Origin: Branchiostoma lanceolatum
Lineage: Eukaryota; Chordata; Leptocardii; Amphioxiformes; Branchiostomatidae
Assembly (NCBI RefSeq): GCF_035083965.1
Contig: NC_089731.1
Coordinates: 193,501 to 257,500 of the forward strand
Direction: 5' to 3'
Length of the DNA: 64,000 nucleotides
In this document: piece by piece, positions 10,101 to 19,361 of the stretch
Layout: each line of letters starts with the position of its first letter
Numbering within the stretch: position 1 is the stretch's first letter
Position numbers and translations under genes: made by a program
The notes under the pieces: model-generated
What the model was told of the DNA's origin: nothing
Seen by the model: the letters and a program-made list of their open reading frames with translations, nothing else
Databases searched by the model: none

Positions 10101-10440
10101 TAGCCGGTGATGTTGTAGCCGGTGATGTTGTACCTGAGACGTTGGATGTGGCAGGGCGGCCCTTTCTTCTTTTGCAGTGACAGTTACCATCGGTCATGTG
10201 TGGCTGGAAGATGGCCATGCCCGTCTCTGCCTTTGGTTTCTCTTTTAATCGCTGCAGCTTCAAACGGCATTTGTTGCACAGAAACTCTGGATGTAACTCC
10301 TTGGAGTCCTGCCTCACATCCACACCGTATGACTGACGGATAACCTCGTCAAATGTGAGCACTTTAGCACTCCATCCTTTTTTCAGCCTGCTGTTGCACA
10401 CCCTGCAAACAGTCTTAAGGTACTGTCTGTGCTCCTCCAT
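7171..10440 (-). CDS. RAG1L: RAG1-like DDE transposase, copy 1 (1089 aa, single exon)
   Basis: The catalytic subunit of ProtoRAG; it nicks next to the CACTATG heptamer and joins ends to target DNA. Order of parts: N-terminal zinc-binding cysteine pairs (CRVC, CNKC) at about residues 13-60; a Thr/Ser-rich repeat of about 34 five-residue units (about 104-275); a RING-type zinc finger (about 315-355); the RNase-H-like core; and a C-terminal zinc knuckle C-x2-C-x4-H-x4-C followed by an acidic tail. By comparison with vertebrate RAG1 recalled from memory, the four acidic catalytic positions are present: near DGLGDVS (about 650), ECIGDENDE (about 708), HADI (about 840) and SSEGNEAGNKLF (about 1010). 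There is no stop or frameshift. The start is the first ATG, directly before the zinc-binding region. Confidence 0.95.
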   Translation of the reverse strand: MEEHRQYLKTVCRVCNSRLKKGWSAKVLTFDEVIRQSYGVDVRQDSKELHPEFLCNKCRLKLQRLKEKPKAETGMAIFQPHMTDGNCHCKRRKGRPATSNVSGTTSPATTSPATTSPATTSPATTSQATTSPATTSQATTSQATTSPATTSPATTSQATTSQATTSPATTSPATTSPATTSQATTSPATTSQATTSPATTSPATTSQATTSPATTSQASTSQASTSQATTSQATTSQATTSQASTSQATTSQATTSQATTSQATTSQATTSQASGQNLAYKRKLFDESSEVESGAATEFDSMEVSRFDDEAVASTFICVVCRGVPCKSPVIVSTCRHIYCGSCIEFWLKKAGVCPSCRGAMTLDDVIPLTGHLLNVYDTLKVRCKYSANGCEAIEPLERIDQHEHVCVKIRVTPESLRRKRLCKARLYDVTRHHVKQKRLKPLIEHIDEYCQENYEDKEDVLFFLLRSHLYDKGNRPMSAQIDALWHGEDSPGMTPEECLGMRLDLLMTKNQYIREYNILKEKGLSTLCPPKQLDAIEKTLMPGMARYSIEGTDYSENYFHSPVKMTGDLDVPSGESLEPESVTGDFHEHVPDFPCPNTKGVRFPYAHAVAKTLEELDDEIVNGITKLGRDPNDPTLVIHTICKDGADGLGDVSIHKEKADHLLPDKALRFSFCVLKCSIMHNNSEVTIYEDPNPNSVRSNRPILECIGDENDEGTVAICVGPIESQRLLMKDKVMRVHMSDGTQRAHYLTFFNSMIDEKWDRAHGGLAGAGSKYLCTLCEAVREEALEKAGSYEITRTLKKVEVTASKIKYESQEKDTFGVKGFPLLTTEPWERGIDATHADINLGNFFKSLIVREMAQVYSWAKTAGVKKQIADAESKLDKHLKESLGLNPTLMMAGNYAREMFKTEHAEKLVALVEKPERRSALTEVLAKFRPLRKVYRANWPLKDRPDEVGQYKARAVEMADAIKTHFPYVSKSCTNYLHKVIEHVQELIEHPSGLGSVGALSSEGNEAGNKLFRQLRVGHARKGNTYNGLRDVLWAHWLYTSKTLRDKAAVTERSLCCGRCGRLGHNARTCTLSESSESDENAS
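9619..10131 (-). repeat. 15-bp coding minisatellite in RAG1L, copy 1
   Basis: About 34 units of 15 bp code for alternating TTSPA and TTSQA (three units STSQA). The length is a multiple of three and the tract splits the N-terminal zinc-binding region from the RING finger. It is probably a flexible, possibly glycosylated or phosphorylated linker; unit number is likely to vary between alleles. Confidence 0.95.
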
Positions 10441-11259
10441 CTGTGCATGTGAACAGCATATAACACTGTCAATATTGACACTATCACATAAAACATAAAG
10501 GGACTACTTTAAGATTTAGAATTAGAAATAAATAGATAAATAAAACATACATACTGATACAATACATTTGTTTAGAAACCATGATAATAGTATAGGCTAC
10601 ATTTTTCATAGGCTTTTAAAAAGCAAAATTACAATGTCCAATGAGATCAGAACTGACCTGTGTGTTGGGAGGGGGAGGGGGGCGGCTGCTAGCCTTTGCA
10701 TAATTTAATTCAGCCTGAACACACTCAAACCTTCTCCAGCAGAACTATTTTTCAAATCCTGAACATCCTAGCATGTTGTGTCTATACTAAATCTGTATTA
10801 AACCATACAATAGAATCGATGGGAACGAGACCAATACATAGATTTTGTGTCGACATACCCATGCATATCCTTCGTGTCGTTAAAAATACGGTCGCGTCGT
10901 TGAATGACACCATTTTAAAATGGCTCCACAACATCTCAGCATACACCAGAAAAATACGCTAATTCCAGAAAAAATAATTAAGAAAACTACAGCCTAATTA
11001 CTCCAGGACATCATTAAAGTCTTAACTTATCCCCCGAGACCAAGTCGCAAATTCAAAAAGTCATAACTCACCGATAATTTGTCGAAGAAAGACGCGGTTT
11101 TCACCGTTTTGAAGCCTGCACGCCTCTCTCTGTAAATGACACCAGTGCGCATGCGTATACAGAATCCCTCGTTCCCAAGATCTTTTGCGCATCTGGAAGT
11201 ACTAGAAGTCTGGGGTGCCCTGGGACAGAGTCAGCCCAGTCACGTGGTACACTAATGAG
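10441..11259. other. ProtoRAG right arm, upstream of RAG1L
   Basis: No coding sequence seen between the RAG1L start and the right terminal repeat. A G-rich patch lies at about 10667-10684. The RAG1L promoter should be here; no TATA box stands out. The same stretch in copy 2 is 43010-43828. Confidence 0.6.
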
Positions 11260-11302
11260 CAAGATGGCGGAAAACCTTGTGCACACGTAACTTTTCATAG
11301 TG
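11260..11302 (-). repeat. ProtoRAG right terminal inverted repeat, copy 1
   Basis: Read from the outside on the minus strand: heptamer CACTATG (11296-11302), 27-bp spacer, then GCCATCTTG (11260-11268). The next base, 11303, begins FAM111-like coding sequence. The spacer is 4 bp shorter than at the left end, so the two ends are asymmetric in the manner of 12/23 RSS pairs. As I recall, 27 and 31 bp match published amphioxus ProtoRAG ends. Confidence 0.88.
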
Positions 11303-14300
11303 CAGCGATCAGCCAACAACCGCAACATCGCAAATTGGGTCAACCAAGAGGAAGTCGCAAAAGCTCCCACTCCCAGGAAAATGGTGGCAACTTGCAGGTA
11401 TTTTTGAGACACTGTTTTGTATTGATCATAATGTATTATAGCCCCTGCCTCACAGTGAATTAGATTTCCCCACAAACGAACAATCAATTTTCTTGTGTGT
11501 GCGTGTGTATGTGTGAGTGTCACCATGTGTGCGTGTGTGTTTGTGTCTGACTGTGTGCGTGGGTGCTTGTGTATATGTGACTATATGTGTCAGTGTGTGC
11601 GTGCATGTGTGTGCGTGCATGTGTGTGCGTGCATGTGTGTGTTTGTGTCTGACTGTTTGCTTGTGTGTGTGTGTGTGTTCCATGTGTGTTTTACCATTAT
11701 GTAACAGTTATGATTGTCATATCAAATTCATCAATTGTTCCTTCTTGAATAGGCAATAGAAAACAAAACCATCAAATCGAAGGAAAATGAGCCACCAACC
11801 TCAACACACATGCCTGAGGAACAGCAAAGCCAGGGTATGTCTGCTTCTATGTTTGTAAATAAATGAGAGGAGTGAACAACTGAAACAAAAGATGTACAAG
11901 GCAGGGATCGAAATTCATATTTAGGAATAGGCGCACTGATGTACATAGCCTAAAGATTTAGGTGCACAGAAAGAACTTTGGGTGCACAATATAAAACAAA
12001 GTAGAATGTCAGCAAAACATATTTACAAACCCTACTGTCTCTCCTAGCAACTTCAATCTAAAATTCTACAGCTATCTTCAAAATTTGAAGGAATACATCA
12101 AAGTACATTAAGGGTTATATCTTTTCTGATACTTGAATTTCAAGAATATTATGTATACTAGTGTACAATAGTGCCTTTACCCTATAGCCTACAAAAATAT
12201 CTATGTGCGCTGGTGCACCCACAGTCAAGAATTAGGTGCCCAGTTCCAATTCTGGGTGCACACAGGTGCACATGCACCCAGTATTCCCAGCCCCGCACTA
12301 GGTAATGTGACCTATGGTAGGACACAGCTCAGTCTATATGCAAGTAGGTTAAAGAATACCTGGATTTTCAAACCTCCATGTTATATATCATGCATAAATG
12401 TGCATGTTGTCCTTTGCATTGATTGAAATTAATAGCTGTATCTAGTGTTCTGGCCAGCCTGAAATTTTTACCCGTCATCTCAATTTTGTTTGATGGAACA
12501 TCCTGTTGAGCGCGAGAGGTGCACGACAATCTTAGGGCATCCAGCATGCTTCCCCGGGAAAAGTTAAAATCTTAACCATCTAAAACACTATCTCTTGCAT
12601 TTTGAGGGGCAAATTTTGCTGGTAGATTAAGCTTAGTTTAATAGCAACTCTATCCAAAACTTAGAGCTCTCTCTATATCTTTACACCCCCTGATTTTTGT
12701 CCATGAAAAATGATGCGCTGGGCAAATTTTTTGTCAGTCAGGAGTGACAAAAATCTGTCATAATATGATGGGAAAACGGGTGCTGGCTAGAACACTGGCT
12801 GTATCATCAATTGGGTGCTTTTATTTTTTCTCTTCAGGGGGTGTCATGTTTCAGCTGAAGGTTGACAGTGAAGTTTTTGAGATCAGAGCGCCGAGAGATC
12901 AACCCATCCTGGATGCTCTTCAGGCCGACACAAGGCTGAAGAAGATCAAGAAGAGGCTTCCTAAGATGTACCTGCGCCCCTACGGTAACCCTCCCCCAGT
13001 CAAGGGGATACCAAACTTAGGCAGCCCCTGTAGTGTGATAGAGGACGGTAGCTTCGAGGCAAAGTTACAGAAGGGAAAAGATCAAATCCTTAACTTGTAT
13101 GGTAAAGATGAGCTACAGTTCAGTGAGAGGCATAAGTTCTACCTTGATCTTAAAGACACCAAAAACAAGTGGCTTACCAAGGAAAACCCAAACAAGTTTG
13201 ATTGTGAAATTTTGATCGACTGCCTTCCCAATGATACACTTCTGAAAGCTCTGTACAGAGATGCGAGGATTAATAATGATAGACTGAGGGAAACTAAACT
13301 CACCACCCAAACCGGCGACGTTAACGTCAAACTTACAGATAAGTGTCACCGTCATCAGGACACGACCTTCAACTGCAAAGTGGGTTATGACTTACAGGTC
13401 AGTGAGAAAGACTGGGAAAAAGTGTGTGCAGTACAGAATGACAAGGACAGAAGTTGCCAGACGATGTCCAAGTGTCCTGATGTAGCTATGTCAGGTCAAC
13501 AGGCAGAAGTAGCCACCTCAGGGCCTGACACAGGCAGTGGGAGTCCACATGCAGAAACCCAAGAGGTTATTGTATATAAGAAAATCATCCATAGGAGCCA
13601 GACTCAAGTTGCCCAGCTCTTGCAGTTAGACTTTGAGACAAAACCCCAAAGTAATAAAAAAAGTTCTGCAGAAAAGAAACGTAAGGATAAACTGGATGAG
13701 TTTGTGAAGCCTTTTAGACAGGATTTTTACAATGCTAATGAGGGGATCAGTGTCCTTATGGTGGAGAAGCTTGTTAAGCTGGCTCCCTCGGTTGGCCTTC
13801 TTGTAAAAAATAATCGTCCTCGTGGCACATGCTTCAGGCTTGGCTCCAGGTATGTACTGACTAATAGGCATGTCACGGAAAGGGCAGACATGGTCGGCAT
13901 GTGCAGTGCAAACGATATTGCCTTTGTTAACTTCAACTACAAGGAGTCAGGGGATTATGACTACAACAAGCAGTCATTAGTGGAGCATGACTTGTTCAAG
14001 TTTAAAGTTGTGCGTGTTGTGTGCAGCAGTCTGAGTGATGAGTTGGACTACAGTCTGCTAGAACTGGACATTCTCAATGACCAGTTTGACAAGCTGCCGC
14101 CAGGTCTTGGGCACTTAATAGAGTCACCCGGGGCAGGTACATTAGTGACAATCATTGGACACCCAGACGGTAGGCCCAAAGAAGTAGACACTAGCTGTCC
14201 TATAATAGGTCCAAAGCACAGCATCACAGTTTATCTGAAGTTCCACCCAGAGCGTTGTGCAGATTATGCCATGGCGTACAACCCAAACAGAGATAATTAC

Positions 14301-14525
14301 AAGTCTGCGTTTGGTCATGGTTCCTCTGGGTCCCCAGGGTTTGACCATGACGGGAAGCTTGTGGTTATGCACGCTTGTGGGTACCATTTGTACGATGGGT
14401 CTAAGACTGAGGTGCAACAAGGTGTGAGAATGACAGCCATAAAGGAGGATCTCAAAAAATATCTTGATGAAGATGTATGGCAAGATTTGTTCCTCCCCCC
14501 TACAGAGAACATGGAGGTTGAGTAA
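11303..14525 (+). CDS. FAM111-like serine protease gene, 5' end cut by ProtoRAG junction
   Basis: Visible exons: 11303-11397 (truncated, phase 0 out), 11753-11834 (phase 1 out) and 12838-14525. The large exon encodes a beta-grasp/UBL-like N-terminal part ([15 protein letters not shown] onward), a linker, and a trypsin-like domain with the His in LTNRHV (about 13860), an Asp in LDYSLLELD (about 14045) and the Ser in [10 protein letters not shown] (about 14320). FAM111 proteases are known replication-linked enzymes that bind PCNA and single-stranded DNA and clear protein barriers. The first exon begins abruptly at the last base of the ProtoRAG terminal repeat and lacks the upstream half seen in the paralogue at 21166-21359, so promoter and PIP-box exon are missing. 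The frame reads open from inside the transposon end (from about 11215) into the exon. Confidence 0.8.
11490..11690. repeat. GT-rich microsatellite in FAM111-like intron
   Basis: Imperfect (GTGTGC/GTGTGT)n tract between the truncated exon and the next exon. Apparent Cys/Val-rich and His/Thr-rich frames on either strand are repeat artefacts. Confidence 0.9.
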
Positions 14526-14621
14526 TTAGCAAATGCAAAATTGTGAAAATCACTTCTCAACCTAAGTTGCCAATTTCTTTGAAGAATATTCTATAATTGT
14601 ATCAGTCTACAACTATCACTG

Positions 14622-14850
14622 TGGGGTCGTGTGGCGTCATGGTAAGGTGTTTGGCCCAAAACCCAGCGGCCCTAGGCTTGAACCCCCTGACATGTCCTGT
14701 TCATGTCGTGCCCTTGAAAGGCACTTTACACAAATTTCCTCATTTCACTCAGGGCGTTCTCCAGATGGGACGTTAAATAAAAGTCTTATGTTAAAGAACC
14801 CATAACACTTATCAAAAAGAGTAGGGGTCCTTCTCTGTGAGTGGATCAAA
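14622..14850 (+). mobile_element. tRNA-derived SINE
   Basis: Polymerase III-like boxes: TGGCGTCATGGTAAGG (box A type) and GGCTTGAACCCC (box B type), then CTTGAAAGGCACTTTAC and a body with GGGACGTTAAATAAAAGTC. Relatives sit at about 60451, 60998 and 61745, with matching body phrases (AAAGGCACTTTAC, GAAGAGTAGGGGT). Confidence 0.75.
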
Positions 14851-17100
14851 TAAATCTGCCCAGAAAGGCAGTTTACAGCGTATGCAGTACAGACATATTC
14901 AAAATGGAATCTTTTGGTCTTGTGCAGCTGTTTAACATTGAATACTGTAACAGAAGAAAATGGTGGTATGAACGGGAGGGGGTTACCAGGGGTGATCTGG
15001 GAAAGCCAGACCTCGGGCAGATGTTGTTGCTTTGGTTACAGCATTATGATCACTCCCAGGAGTTCTAAGGGGCATGATCGCAATAATAGGGTCTACGTTT
15101 TGTGGCCTGGTGGTCCATTTCTTTTCTCGAGAGAGACACAAGTTTCTAAGCAACTGAGCAGAAATTTAGGTGTTTGGGACAATAACTCTGTAGGTCAAAT
15201 GCCTTTGTCATCTCGGATTGTGACGTAAAGCCGGCAGCCCTGTGTAAGGGGAGGCTTCAGGTGTGTCATTGGGAAGGCAATCAACTTCAGCTAGAAGTGG
15301 AAAACTGGCTTACACAGCATCAGTAGGGAGTACCATCATGATTTAGCCCATTAAGAAGTTTCAGGGATTTGAAGACATTTATCATTGCTTTTAATATTAA
15401 TTTGCAATGACATTTATCCTGTATATATCTGATCTGATAATATCTGATCTCCATGTGTTACATGGGCAGGTGAGGTACTTACATCTACCCTTTAACCTCC
15501 CTCCGCCTAACTCTGTAACCAATAAGGAATTGAGTGCCAAACGGCTAGTTAAGAGTGCTAGTGGTAAAGCGCATACTTTACTAGAGAAGTATCGCTACTA
15601 ATAGTACTATTGCAAGTATCCAAGTCCACTTTTGCAACACATTTTAGAAATAGTGTACAAGCTGTACTAGTGCTGCGTACCTAAACCGTAGTAAATGTAA
15701 CATCAGGTACAGGTACCAGTACAGAGGTTTAGGTACAGGTCCGGACCTGAACCTGTACCTTAACAATTTTACAAATTAGTATCTGTTCCCCTGAACCTCT
15801 TCAATAAGAAACAGAAACATTCATAAGCTGTTTACATCTTGTCAGCATTTTTTATCAAAGAATATAACAAAGTTCCTACCGCCATACTCCCTTGGCCTTG
15901 TTATCAAAACTCCCGGCCCTTCTGAATGATCTGTCTCACATAAGTAACGCTGTCCTAATGTGTCACTTTGGTCATGATTGGTGTTGCATGAGGCTATGAG
16001 GTTAGGAGATCAGTCACAAAATAAGCATAGACTTGAGGTAGATATATATCGGTACAGTACCGGTACTTTGTGATCCGGTATTTTGGACCTGTACCTCGAT
16101 GTTCACGGTACAGTACTGGTGCACAGTATTAAGCTGTACTGCATTGTTTGTGTATACAAGTACAGATTTCTATGAATTAAGAGATGCAACATTACATACA
16201 TGTCAAATGTTCAGGGCTCAAAATACCAATCTGCAGCTTGTGGAAAAATATTTCAGATTGGAGAAGAAAGCATAGCCATAAACATAATAGCTGACAGACT
16301 ACAGACTTGGTATGATTAATAATCACATATTGCAGAAATAAAGTATTTTGAGCCCTAATGCTACAAACAGTACAGAAGTTGGTCTTAAGTATTTCTGTAC
16401 TTAGTTTAAATGACATACTTCTCTATGTATATACAGTAGTACCTTGAGAAATTGTTGAAATACTTCTCGGTCCCATATCTTATTTTAGACCAAGCCAATG
16501 TAATGTTTTAGTTCTTGGAGTTTGAAATGATTATGCTGAAGCAGCTGAACTGGGAGTAAATACAGGCATATCCAAGTCTCTCCCAGTCTTATCTTTCCAT
16601 GATGCCTTCTGGCTATTATCTTACTTAAATTCTCCAAGAACCAAACAAATGAATTGAGCCGGCCTTTGTCTCATATCTCCTGCCACTGGTTTGTTTCATT
16701 AGCAAATTCACTTAATTGACAACCATGTATGTCTGTATAATAGATGCAACTGTTAGTGTTACATGTACAGTAATCAAACGCACAAATCTATCAGATCATG
16801 TCTCGTGGAAGGTTGCAATAAAGAGCACATGAGAAGCCAGCGTTTGTGTGGGTTTCTTTTTTCTGATATATATGCACTTGTTTGCATGCTATTAGTAACA
16901 CTACCAGAGATGAATGCCTGTATTGCTATACTTGATATTGTCCTGTCCAGAGTGGTCAGTTTACCCATAAAATCAGGTGATGATGGTGGTCTGACACACC
17001 TGAGTGGGGTCTGTGGTGTTTACATGTATCAAACCTGGCATTTCTACAGTAAAATTCTCAGCCTAGTCATTTTGATAAAAACAGCTGCTGAGTAAGGACA
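14851..17100. repeat. 3' flank of FAM111-like gene 1, paralogous to 26240-28400
   Basis: Non-coding, but clearly related to the DNA after FAM111-like gene 2. Shared phrases in the same order include GCAGAAATAAAGTATTT (16333 and 27502), CATATCCAAG (16568 and 27790) and GTGGAAGGTTGCAATAAA (about 16806 and 28278). The two genes thus belong to an older segmental duplication, now much diverged. A GTACAG/GGTACC-rich stretch at 15650-16140 is internally palindromic. Confidence 0.75.
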
Positions 17101-19361
17101 AGTCCAGTCACTGCTACCTCTTTTTCAGGTCTCGGATATATGGTGTAAGAATACATATAAAACATAAGCTACAAATTCTACCCAAGAACCTGAGGTGGTA
17201 AATACTAGTAAAAGCTTGCATTATGATCTCAAACAATGACGACAAATACAGTTCATTTATCCATATTTTAGCATCAGTAAATTAACATTTGATGTCTTAA
17301 AACATGCAATCTGGGGCACATGAATAAAATCCTCGAGTTTCCATTACAATCAAAAAGGTTTTCAACATCTGAAGATGATACATTGGTACCCCTAATGTTG
17401 GTTAAATTGATTCTCCTTGGCATGGTTAGCTGCAAGCTTATTGATTTACCAATCATTGGTTCACTTTTCTTATAAACTGCATCTTAAACCTTCTAAAACG
17501 TTTGTACACCAAATTATAAACCTACCCCTACATGCAACATGTAAAGTTATCTCTACTTTTAGAGAGCTATCTTTACATCCAAAGTCTTTACATCTCTAGA
17601 GCTATCTTTACATCCTAAGTCTAAAAAATTCTCTAAATTCGAAATCTCTAAACCTAATGTAAACCTGCCTGGACTGATGTGGGGAACTCACACGATGACT
17701 AGTCTCCTTGGGCTACTTGTGAAATAGTAGAAACTCGCCAATGTGTGGTGCAGAGGGACTCTATATCTGCCCAAGGACATTAACGTTATATAGCTAGGAT
17801 GTCAGAGAACAATGGTAACTTTCTTTTAATACGAAGGTATTCACGAATTTGATCGGTGAGTACTTTAGTGTTGGAAGAAAGTCTAGCATTGTTCTATGAT
17901 TACTACTAACACAGATGCGCTTTCACGATTATATAGGATGCCCTTTAATCAATCAATCGTTCGCAGGCATCAGTGTGCCCTTGCTCTGCCGAAATATCAG
18001 GTCAAACCGTCTCTGCAAGATGGGTAGAGCGAAATCATCATTGTAGCTCCTGTACTACATCTATTGAGCACGCCATGTTGAGAATGTTTGAATTAAAATA
18101 CCTAGCCTGAGATTTTGCAGTTATGTTCTGAATTATAATATTCATCGCACAAGAACAATTGTCCTTGACTAGTAAGCAAAGTCCGACCTCTCGATGCCAT
18201 ATCAAATATTCGCATGGATTCATGGGAGCGAGTAAAGAAGTTTGTGGCTTGAACGAACTTTTCTGTATCTATATCTGCATCTATATAGCCGGTATAACCA
18301 CCATTCGGGGTGACACACCAGCTAACCTAGGTACTGCCATAAAAAATCACACTTTGATAGTTATTAGTAGTTCCTCTGCGACCGCCTGTGGAACGAACCT
18401 TAGTTTGTAAGTTTCCCAAAACTATATGCTACGAATCGATAAGATTTTTTGATGTATTCAAGTCAAGTGTGATCATGGTTCATGGCTGATTAAACTTTTC
18501 TGAAAATGAGAATAGAAAAAAACGGTTTAAGCATGATTACTGACAGGAACATAATTCTTTTTTCAATCAAACTCATTGAAATGATATGATTAATGGGAGA
18601 GCAGGTGGAAGCGAACCGTGTCCACTTGCAGGGGAAGGGAAATCGTTTGTGTCGTCACTTTATTTCAGATTAATTTTTGAATGAACGCGCTCTAGAAGAG
18701 CATAGCGTTATATCATACTTAATATGCCTTCGTTTCCAGTCCATTTGTCAGTACCTTTATCTTTTTGCAAACACATGCTCAAAGGGTACTTGAAAGAGGA
18801 CGCACAGATACGATAACATAAAACGTGTTATGTCTATAGATCTTTTTGATGTCTCTCGAATTTATATGCATTTGTACTACACTGCATGAATGCGAGTTAT
18901 TACGTAACGTTACAGGCTAGACTTTTCAAAAAATAGGCCCAAGGCACCTAAACGTTACACTATGTCTCTCTGTAAACGGTGAGCGCTTTCGTGCTCTCCC
19001 AATAAGAACCGATGAACTACTAGAAAATACAAAGACTGAGCCGGCTCCTTACATCTGCTTGAAGATTATTTTTGCGTCCTGTGATACCGGATATATACCA
19101 CAGGCGGCGCCTTTACCCTCATTATAATAACTACTTATAATAATGACGTCAGGTAGTGGTAGTGGCTACGTGATGTTCACCTTGATTGGACAAACAAAGT
19201 CATGTGATGAAATATTAATCTCAAGCGAAACTGGTCCCAGCCAGTCGGCAGGCAGCGCGCGATCTGTGAACCCGTCTGGTGGAGGGCTCCATAATTTCCC
19301 CTTCTTGTTCGTGTTTTTCTACAGTTTTTGCCAATATTGGCACTCTAGAGGTACCCTAAAC
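17101..19361. other. Intergenic DNA before FAM111-like gene 2
   Basis: No gene seen. A non-LTR retrotransposon tail in minus orientation lies at about 18262-18330 (phrase ATATAGCCGGTATAACC). The last 250 bp look like a promoter and 5' leader. Confidence 0.5.
19144..19151 (+). promoter_or_regulatory. CRE-type element upstream of FAM111-like gene 2
   Basis: A perfect TGACGTCA palindrome 211 bp before the start codon, followed at about 19184 by ATTGG (an inverted CCAAT box). Together they suggest the promoter of the PIP-box exon; no clear TATA box. Confidence 0.4.

Larger units (their letters stand above)
1..11302. repeat. Recent 11.3 kb duplicated block, copy 1
   Basis: This block reappears at 32570-43871 with a constant offset of 32569. 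Every reading frame in it recurs with the same length and sequence, and microsatellites and minisatellites have the same unit number, so no net insertion or deletion separates the copies. The match starts at or before the window edge and stops exactly at the last base of the ProtoRAG right terminal repeat (11302). After that base the two copies continue into unrelated DNA. I compared frames and several lines, not every base. Very recent duplication and assembly redundancy both fit. Confidence 0.93.
4477..11302. mobile_element. ProtoRAG transposon, copy 1 (6826 bp)
   Basis: A complete amphioxus RAG transposon: left terminal inverted repeat starting CACTATG, RAG2L on the plus strand, RAG1L on the minus strand in convergent orientation, and a right terminal inverted repeat ending CATAGTG. 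The two ends share CACTATGAAA and a second 9-bp block GCCATCTTG. The left flank carries GGACG (4472-4476). The right flank is CAGCG, inside a FAM111-like exon, so this copy has no matching target-site duplication. Both genes are open, so the element looks autonomous. Known from the family: RAG1L is the DDE transposase and nuclease, RAG2L its kelch cofactor, and together they are the relatives of vertebrate V(D)J recombinase. Confidence 0.93.

Noticed and set aside
9528-10190. Open frame of Arg-Leu-Gln-His-His repeats on the minus strand
   Set aside because: It is the 15-bp RAG1L minisatellite read in another frame; the TTSPA/TTSQA frame is the one continuous with the RING finger and core.
7215-10343. 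Several plus-strand frames of 60-94 residues across RAG1L
   Set aside because: Shadows of the intact minus-strand RAG1L gene, with no domain of their own.
11450-11704. Cys/Val-rich and His/Thr-rich frames on opposite strands
   Set aside because: Translations of a GT microsatellite.
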